DNA from: Ignavibacteria bacterium UBA6688
Lineage (GTDB): Bacteria > Bacteroidota > Ignavibacteria > UBA10030
Length of the DNA stretch: 11,102 nt
NCBI GenBank assembly: GCA_002454845.1
Contig: DKJQ01000303.1
Coordinates: 1-11,102 of the forward strand
Direction of reading: 5' to 3'
Shown: in pieces, positions 1 through 3,959 of the stretch
Position numbering within the stretch: position 1 is the first letter of the stretch
How the letters are laid out: every line of letters begins with the position of its first letter
Program-made: the position numbers and the translations under genes
The notes under the pieces: generated by a model
Seen by the model: only the letters and a program-made list of their open reading frames with translations
Told to the model about the DNA's origin: nothing
Database searches by the model: none

Positions 1-890
1 AGCACCAGTGAACGGGTTCCGAGGGCGATAAAAGAGACGAGAAGGACGATGATCATGAACAGTTCAAGCTGCGCATCGGTGAAGTACTTGAGCCAGACCC
101 GGTTCAGCAGGACGGTTTGATTCAAAGCCGTCACGACACCGATGAGGGAAAAGAAGACTCCTGTCATGAAAGAATCGAACCCGAAGGCATGCTGAGCGTA
201 GAGCGCGAAGATGGACTGCGATGCCATGAAAGCCAGGGCGAAAAGAATCCAGGTCAGGAACAGCGGCCGGAGGTTGACATTGCGGGCGGCCCGGACAAGC
301 GGGCTGAGAGGATTGAATGAAATGACGGCGTGCGGGTCGCGGCCCCGGTGTGTTTCCGGAAGAAAGAAATACGCGAGCACGGTGTTGGTGAGCGCAAGCC
401 CTCCGGCAACCCAGAACGGAAAGGCGTGAGACACCGTACTGAGCAGCCCCCCGAGCATCGGTCCCACCATGAATCCCACGCCAAACGTCGCGCCGATCAA
501 TCCGATATTGGCCGAGCGTTCTTTTTCATCCTTTGCAATATCGACGATGCAGCTCTGCGCGACGACGAAATTGCCTGCGGCCGCGCCGTCGATGATCCTT
601 CCCAGAAACAGCATGGGGATGCTGGTGGCGCTTGCAAATACCACCCAGCCAACGGCTGTGCTGAAAATACTTCCGATCAGGACCGGCCGGCGTCCGACCT
701 TATCGGAAAGGACGCCAAGGAACGGGCTGCTGAGGAATGCGAAGAACGCGAACGCGGAAAAGAGAAGGGTGATGGTGAAAGGCGACGCGCCGAACGATCC
801 GACATAAAACGGGAGGATCGGAATGACGATGCCGAACCCGATGATGTCGACGAAGACGGTGAAGATGACGACGAGTTTTTCGCGTTGCAT
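1..890 (-). CDS. MFS drug:H+ antiporter, TetA-like (partial, C-terminus off the left edge)
   Basis: Reading the minus strand from the ATG at 890 gives 296 codons without a stop to the window edge, so the C-terminal part (roughly the last quarter of a ~400-aa protein) is missing. The product is a hydrophobic inner-membrane transporter. Visible family marks are an Asp in TM1 (VDIIGFG, residues 14-20), the loop 2-3 motif A GVLSDKVGRRPV (59-70), Arg98 in the motif B region, and the antiporter motif C GATFGVGFMVGPMLGG (133-148) in TM5. Motif C is typical of 12-14 TM drug:H+ antiporters (DHA1/TetA type). The substrate cannot be read from sequence. It starts 53 bp after the stop of the S24 regulator gene on the same strand, so the two are probably cotranscribed and the regulator likely controls export. 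No clear Shine-Dalgarno precedes the ATG, and no in-frame upstream start was found nearby. Confidence 0.92.
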   Translation of the reverse strand, partial: MQREKLVVIFTVFVDIIGFGIVIPILPFYVGSFGASPFTITLLFSAFAFFAFLSSPFLGVLSDKVGRRPVLIGSIFSTAVGWVVFASATSIPMLFLGRIIDGAAAGNFVVAQSCIVDIAKDEKERSANIGLIGATFGVGFMVGPMLGGLLSTVSHAFPFWVAGGLALTNTVLAYFFLPETHRGRDPHAVISFNPLSPLVRAARNVNLRPLFLTWILFALAFMASQSIFALYAQHAFGFDSFMTGVFFSLIGVVTALNQTVLLNRVWLKYFTDAQLELFMIIVLLVSFIALGTRSLV

Positions 891-916
891 GGGTTGAAAG
901 GGAAGTGGGGAAAATC

Positions 917-937
917 CGGATGCCGGGATGGCATCCG
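917..937 (-). terminator. Hairpin between regulator and MFS gene (attenuator or weak terminator)
   Basis: A perfect 8-bp stem (CGGATGCC / GGCATCCG) with a 5-base loop lies just after the regulator's stop codon. Read on the minus strand it is followed by GATTTTCCCC, so the U-tract has only four T. It could reduce read-through into the exporter gene or protect the upstream mRNA 3' end. Termination itself is not demonstrated. Confidence 0.4.
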
Positions 938-943
938 ACCGGT

Positions 944-1594
944 TTATCCGATCTCTTTAATAACCTTCACCACCCGCCACATGAACGCAACATCTTTTTT
1001 CTGTACCACCATCGGTTCGTACTCGGGGTTGAGAGGGATCAGGTGGAGGTACCGTTCCTCGATCTTGATCCGTTTCACCGTGTCCTCTTCGTTGATCCGC
1101 ACCACGCAGATATCACCGCTCCGCGCTTCGAGCCGGGGGCTCACCACGATGATGTCGCCGTCCTCGATGCGCGGCGCCATGCTGTTTCCCTTAACCTCCA
1201 GCGCGAACGCGTTCGGGTCCCGCATATCATCCACGGTAATGTACTTCTCGACATAGTCCGGATGAAAGATCAGGCTCGGCGCTCCACCCGGGACGGATGA
1301 GAGGAGGGGAAGCCTAACGAGTTCGACTTTTTTATACCGTTGAGTCGCAAGCGGAAGAATGGTCGCTTCCGAGGGCCTGGCGTACATATCCCCGTCCCCG
1401 GTCAGCAGCCAGTGGGGTGTGACGCCGGTGATCTTCGCAATGCGCATCAGGTAATTGCTGTCGGGTACCTGCTCTCCCTTTTCCCAGCGCTGGACGGTGC
1501 GCCGTGCGACGTCGAGTTTTGCGGCGAGCGTCCCCTGTTCGATCTCCCCCTCCGTCCTCGCAATGCGGATCCGCTGTGCAATGGATTGTTTCAT
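944..1594 (-). CDS. LexA/CI-type transcriptional regulator (XRE helix-turn-helix plus S24 peptidase)
   Basis: The 216-aa product has an N-terminal helix-turn-helix of the XRE/CI type (about residues 4-65; core GTLAAKLDVARRTVQRWEKG) and a C-terminal S24 self-cleavage domain. The nucleophile is Ser138 in GNSMAP and the general base is Lys174 in DTVKRIK. The Ser-Lys spacing equals that of E. coli LexA (S119/K156). Thirty-four residues before Ser138, where LexA has its Ala84-Gly85 scissile bond, this protein has Gly103-Gly104 (SVPGGAP). Start: the ATG at 1594 has an AGGAG Shine-Dalgarno 8 nt upstream. It likely represses its own promoter, where GACA-N4-TGTC palindromes lie, and the downstream MFS exporter. 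The inducer could be RecA-ssDNA (DNA damage) or a ligand; which one cannot be seen. As a single gene next to an exporter with no phage genes around, it looks like a chromosomal regulator rather than a prophage repressor. Confidence 0.93.
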   Translation of the reverse strand: MKQSIAQRIRIARTEGEIEQGTLAAKLDVARRTVQRWEKGEQVPDSNYLMRIAKITGVTPHWLLTGDGDMYARPSEATILPLATQRYKKVELVRLPLLSSVPGGAPSLIFHPDYVEKYITVDDMRDPNAFALEVKGNSMAPRIEDGDIIVVSPRLEARSGDICVVRINEEDTVKRIKIEERYLHLIPLNPEYEPMVVQKKDVAFMWRVVKVIKEIG

Positions 1595-1602
1595 ACCGTG
1601 CG

Positions 1603-1607
1603 CTCCT
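1603..1607 (-). promoter_or_regulatory. Ribosome binding site of the S24 regulator
   Basis: AGGAG on the minus strand, 8 nt before the ATG at 1594, fixes the start of the regulator gene. Confidence 0.75.
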
Positions 1608-1627
1608 GGTAAGAAATTTTCAACTTA

Positions 1628-1639
1628 GACATTTTTGTC
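1628..1639. promoter_or_regulatory. Putative operator O1 (GACA-TTTT-TGTC)
   Basis: A 4+4 inverted repeat with a 4-base centre in the regulator's leader, centred 32 bp (about three helical turns) from the longer palindrome at 1656-1675. It shares the core GACA-N4-TGTC, which suggests a second site for the same dimer. Binding is inferred. Confidence 0.5.
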
Positions 1640-1655
1640 ATTTTTTCTCTTGACA

Positions 1656-1675
1656 ATGCGACAAATATGTCGCAT
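1656..1675. promoter_or_regulatory. Putative main operator O2, perfect 8+8 palindrome
   Basis: ATGCGACA-N4-TGTCGCAT is an exact inverted repeat of 8-base arms around AATA. It lies just downstream of the predicted start point of the regulator's promoter (about +8 to +27), a usual place for autorepression by a homodimeric CI/LexA-like protein. The assignment to the adjacent S24 regulator is inferred from position and symmetry. Confidence 0.65.
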
Positions 1676-1688
1676 CCTTGTCGAGGCC

Positions 1689-1717
1689 AATGTAGACAAT
1701 TTTCGTGTCGGTGTCAA
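1689..1717 (-). promoter_or_regulatory. Promoter of the S24 regulator (and probably the exporter), with operator-like half sites in the spacer
   Basis: On the minus strand, TTGACA (1717-1712) is followed after exactly 17 nt by TACATT (1694-1689), giving a predicted start near 1682 and a leader of about 88 nt. The spacer holds GACA (1695-1698) and TGTC (1706-1709), an imperfect third operator-like site with a 7-base centre. A repressor bound there would cover the promoter directly. Confidence 0.65.
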
Positions 1718-1830
1718 GGGCCGCCGGGAAGTGTAGTGGGGCATTTTGGATGCCCGCTTATCCCGCTTGAAAATCAGCGGGATGCACAAAACGCAAAATC
1801 CGCGGGCATGACAAAAATAGGAGAAAAGGT

Positions 1831-1878
1831 CATTCCCGCCTGCGGGCCGAACCGCCCTTTGGCGGGCAGGCCCGAATG
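1831..1878. repeat. GC-rich imperfect palindrome inside the MITE-like element
   Basis: The outer arms CATTC / GAATG close a nested structure with CGGGCC (1843-1848) against GGCCCG (1869-1874), and CCGCC (1852-1856) against GGCGG (1861-1865) around a 4-base loop. It would fold strongly as RNA or single-stranded DNA. It could act as a bidirectional transcription barrier between the divergent units, but there is no U-run. Confidence 0.6.
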
Positions 1879-1881
1879 TTT

Positions 1882-1912
1882 TTGTCGGGAATCTATCCCT
1901 GGTCCATATAAC
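1882..1912 (+). promoter_or_regulatory. Weak candidate promoter for the DUF72-PolB cassette
   Basis: TATAAC (1907-1912) is a fair -10 box, preceded by TTGTCG (1882-1887) with a 19-nt spacer, longer than ideal for sigma70 but near the FCB-type spacing. Both boxes lie inside the MITE-like element's right end, so the element may supply the promoter of the cassette. No better candidate was seen between 1700 and 1970. Confidence 0.3.
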
Positions 1913-1959
1913 TGCCTGCAAAATACCCCACTACCCTGGCAAGGGTAACGCCATTTTTT

Positions 1960-1966
1960 AAAGGAG
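1960..1966 (+). promoter_or_regulatory. Ribosome binding site of the DUF72 gene
   Basis: An AAAGGAGAG tract about 8 nt before the ATG at 1975 is a strong Shine-Dalgarno and fixes that start. Confidence 0.75.
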
Positions 1967-1974
1967 AGTGAGCC

Positions 1975-2889
1975 ATGCATGTCGATCGTACGAAGATCTT
2001 TATCGGGATGGGGGGATGGGACCTGGAGCCGTTCGACCGGGTTTTCTATCCTCCGGGAACGAAGCGGGGGTTCCGGAAACTGGAATATTACAGCCAGTTC
2101 TTTGACAGCGTGGAAATTCACTCGTCGTTCTACAGCACGGCGCTGACGCCGATCCACGCCCGCCGGTGGTTGCGGGATATTGCGGCCAACAAGCACTTTC
2201 TCTTCTCGTCGGTGAAATTATTCCGCGGTTTCACCCATACAGGCACAGCCGACCAGGGGGACGTGCTTGCGACGCACAGGCTCCTGGAGCCCCTTGCGGC
2301 GGCCAACCGGTTGGGGGGACTTCTGATACAGTTCCCGTACTCGTTTACCAATATCCGGGAACGACGCCTCTACCTCATGGAACTCGCGCGTGTCTTCCAG
2401 CCGTACCGGTTGTTCGTCGAGGTGAGGCATAATTCATGGAACAGTCCGATGATGTACAACTTCTTCCAGGAGAACAAACTCCATCTTGTCAACATCGATG
2501 TTCCCGCGGTCGGGCGCGCCATGCCGCTTACCGACGCCGCGTGGAACGGCGTTGCGTATTTTCGCCTGATGGGGAGAAACGCCGCGGCGGGGTGGGATCC
2601 CACGCGGGGGTACCGGTCCGACTATTGCTACAACGATCGCGAGCTCCAGGACCTTGCGTGGCGCCTCAAGCGGGCGGAACAATCTTCCACAACCGTGTAT
2701 GTGAGCTTCAACAACGATGGAGGAACCTGTTCCTTCATCAACGGCTTCCAGTTGCGGCACCTGCTCCGGTCGCGGCATCCGGTGCTGGTGCCGGACCGTC
2801 TCGTGAAGACCTTTCCCATCCTCCAGCCGATCAGCACGCCGGTGAATATCCTCCACCCGCTGTTTACCTCACACCCGGAGGAACGATGA
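1975..2889 (+). CDS. DUF72 (YecE-like) TIM-barrel protein
   Basis: The 304-aa protein carries the DUF72 signature in order: GMGGW (11-15), FYPPG (24-28), VEIHSSFY (46-53), Lys81 with TH at 87-88, GGLLIQFP (114-121), FVEVRHNSW (147-155), YFRLMGRN (195-202) and YVSFNND (242-248). DUF72 proteins fold as TIM barrels, and their biochemical role is not established. No signal peptide or membrane segment is visible, so it is cytosolic. The stop overlaps the start of the next gene (ATGA at 2886-2889), implying translational coupling with the RecA-like gene and a shared role with the polymerase cassette. A nuclease-like or nucleic-acid role is only a guess from context. Confidence 0.9.
   Translation: MHVDRTKIFIGMGGWDLEPFDRVFYPPGTKRGFRKLEYYSQFFDSVEIHSSFYSTALTPIHARRWLRDIAANKHFLFSSVKLFRGFTHTGTADQGDVLATHRLLEPLAAANRLGGLLIQFPYSFTNIRERRLYLMELARVFQPYRLFVEVRHNSWNSPMMYNFFQENKLHLVNIDVPAVGRAMPLTDAAWNGVAYFRLMGRNAAAGWDPTRGYRSDYCYNDRELQDLAWRLKRAEQSSTTVYVSFNNDGGTCSFINGFQLRHLLRSRHPVLVPDRLVKTFPILQPISTPVNILHPLFTSHPEER
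2877..2882 (+). promoter_or_regulatory. Ribosome binding site of the RecA-like gene inside the DUF72 3' end
   Basis: GGAGGA ends 3 nt before the ATG at 2886. Spacing is short, but with the ATGA stop/start overlap it supports 2886 as the coupled start rather than the long open frame upstream, which runs antiparallel to DUF72 codon sense. Confidence 0.6.
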
Positions 2890-3713
2890 GTGCAGGACGG
2901 CATGGAACTCAGCAGCGGTACCCGCAGCCGCCGGCGATGTACTCATCTCTTGTGACGCCCGTCCTGCAGGCCGAGGAGCTGATGCAGAGGTTCTCCCGTC
3001 CCCCCGGCAAGGTGTACCTGTTGTATGGCGACCGGCCTGTGTTTGATCTCTCCATGAATATTGCCTCAACGGTGGTGGCGGAAGGGGGGCATGTCGTGGT
3101 GGCGGACGGCGGGAACCGGTTCAACGCGCACGCGATCATCCGGTTCGCACAATATAAAGGGCGCAACCCCGACGATTTCCTGCGCAGCGTCTTCGTGTCG
3201 CGAAGCTTCACCTGCTATCAAATGGAACAGACCATTGTAAACCGGTTACCGGAAATTTGCCGGAGACAGCATGTCCATGCCGCCCTGATTCTCGGATTGC
3301 TCGATACGTTCTATGACGAGCAGGCCCCACTCCGCGAAGTACGGCAGATTCTGGTGCGCGTGCTGGCGACACTGCATGAATTGAAACAGACCGGGGTTTC
3401 CCTCCTCCTGGCATGTACCAACCGGCAGGTCTGGCCGGAGGAACGAAACACCCTGTTGGCAACACTCAAAGATCGGTCCGACCGGGTGTACCGGCTGGAT
3501 GTCAGGCCGGAAGTATCCCAATTGATCCTGGAGCAGGAAGAACACACCATACCCATCATTCACCGGAACGGGAACGCTGTTCCCCCGGCAAAAGGAGGAG
3601 ACCGTTATGGGACGCACCATACCGACCTTCACGAACATCATCGACAGCGAGATCGCCGGCTGGTCGAAGTACCGGCAGGGACTCCGCAAGGAAGACCAGG
3701 AACTCTTCGATGA
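2886..3713 (+). CDS. Inactivated RecA/RadA-like ATPase paralogue of the PolB cassette
   Basis: The 275-aa product has the layout of a RadA/RecA core without catalytic residues. Where a Walker A (GxxxxGKT) is expected it reads YLLYGDRPVFDLSMNIA (44-60), with no GKT. After a strand HVVVAD (69-74) and a helix, the Walker B strand reads AALILGLLDTFYDE (132-145), with Gly137 where the Asp should be. A RadA-type continuation follows (REVRQILVRVLATLHELK, then VSLLLACTNRQVW at 171-183). It should therefore keep the fold but not hydrolyse ATP, pointing to a structural or recruiting role for the neighbouring polymerase. It is coupled to DUF72 by ATGA. The last ~38 codons (3600-3713) overlap the next gene and look unlike structured protein, so the tail may be non-functional or a sequencing indel may hide an earlier stop. 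Fold assignment is by motif spacing only. Confidence 0.75.
   Translation: MSAGRHGTQQRYPQPPAMYSSLVTPVLQAEELMQRFSRPPGKVYLLYGDRPVFDLSMNIASTVVAEGGHVVVADGGNRFNAHAIIRFAQYKGRNPDDFLRSVFVSRSFTCYQMEQTIVNRLPEICRRQHVHAALILGLLDTFYDEQAPLREVRQILVRVLATLHELKQTGVSLLLACTNRQVWPEERNTLLATLKDRSDRVYRLDVRPEVSQLILEQEEHTIPIIHRNGNAVPPAKGGDRYGTHHTDLHEHHRQRDRRLVEVPAGTPQGRPGTLR
3592..3598 (+). promoter_or_regulatory. Strong ribosome binding site of the 89-aa gene
   Basis: AAGGAGG lies 8 nt before the ATG at 3607, ideal spacing, inside the 3' end of the RecA-like frame. It shows that 3607 is a genuine start despite the overlap. Confidence 0.8.
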
Positions 3714-3876
3714 GGTCTTTCGCTGCGCGCGGCGGCAACTGGCGGCCAACTTCTACGCCATGCGGACCATCCCGTTTGAAAGTATCATCATGTCGATCGT
3801 CGTCGAGCAGGGGAGAGTGATGCGCGAGTTGAAGCAGCGCCTTGCACGGCTGGAGGAAAAAGTGTACCGCGTGTAA
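3607..3876 (+). CDS. Small helical protein of the PolB cassette (89 aa, unknown function)
   Basis: The 89-aa product begins MGRTIPTFTNIIDSEIAGW and is predicted all-helical. It has a charged middle (KYRQGLRKEDQELFDEVF, 21-38) and a C-terminal heptad-like helix (about 65-87, EQGRVMRELKQRLARLEEKV) that could form a coiled coil. No enzyme motif, zinc site or membrane segment is present. From memory, the MGRT-P-T N-terminus and the RxxLRxxDQxxFDxxF block resemble a small archaeal family, but I could not check this. It has the best Shine-Dalgarno of the cassette and overlaps the RecA-like frame by 107 nt. Its place just before the polymerase gene suggests an adaptor or subunit of the same complex. 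Confidence 0.8.
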   Translation: MGRTIPTFTNIIDSEIAGWSKYRQGLRKEDQELFDEVFRCARRQLAANFYAMRTIPFESIIMSIVVEQGRVMRELKQRLARLEEKVYRV

Positions 3877-3877
3877 A

Positions 3878-3895
3878 ACCGGCAAATGCCGCCGG
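3878..3895 (+). other. Small GC hairpin in the 83-nt gap before the polymerase gene
   Basis: CCGGC and GCCGG can pair around a 7-base loop directly after the stop of the 89-aa gene. The rest of the gap (to 3959) is pyrimidine-rich and has no Shine-Dalgarno. It is either a weak mRNA structure or without function. Confidence 0.3.
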
Positions 3896-3959
3896 CTCGT
3901 TCCCGTTTCCATTCCTGCGTCCTTCCCGAACAGACAGAACAACCGCGATCTTCCCACCC

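Larger units (their letters stand above)
1734..1933. mobile_element. MITE-like 200-bp element with 15-bp inverted ends bounded by TA
   Basis: The left end TAGTGGGGCATTTTG (1734-1748) and right end CAAAATACCCCACTA (1919-1933) are inverted repeats matching at 14 of 15 positions, and the span is exactly 200 bp. Both outermost dinucleotides are TA, as expected for a TA target duplication of Tc1/mariner-IS630 type transposition. The inside has no credible gene but is full of hairpins: 7-bp arms at 1751-1757/1802-1808 enclosing 8-bp arms at 1760-1767/1776-1783, and a large palindrome at 1831-1878. This fits a non-autonomous element or a REP/BIME-like repeat mobilised in trans. No transposase is in the window, so the family cannot be confirmed. 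Confidence 0.6.

Noticed and set aside
330..1256. 308-aa plus-strand open frame
   Set aside because: It is antisense to the MFS gene and the S24 regulator, is extremely Arg/Asp/Glu-rich, and has no family features. It is a shadow of real minus-strand genes.
944..1594. Prophage repressor as a sign of an integrated phage
   Set aside because: No integrase, excisionase, Cro-like gene or structural phage genes are nearby. The gene is followed by an exporter, so a chromosomal regulator is more likely.
1650..1678. Plus-strand promoter beginning with TTGACA at 1650
   Set aside because: No acceptable -10 box lies 16-19 nt downstream (CATCCT only). The TTGACA here is better explained as part of the GACA-containing operator region.
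1774..2196. 140-aa minus-strand open frame
   Set aside because: It spans the MITE-like hairpins and the antisense of DUF72 and has no family features.
2436..2885. N-terminal extension of the RecA-like open frame by 150 codons
   Set aside because: This stretch is fully inside the well-supported DUF72 gene in another frame and is low-quality Arg/Gly/Pro-rich sequence. The ATGA-coupled ATG at 2886 is the better start.
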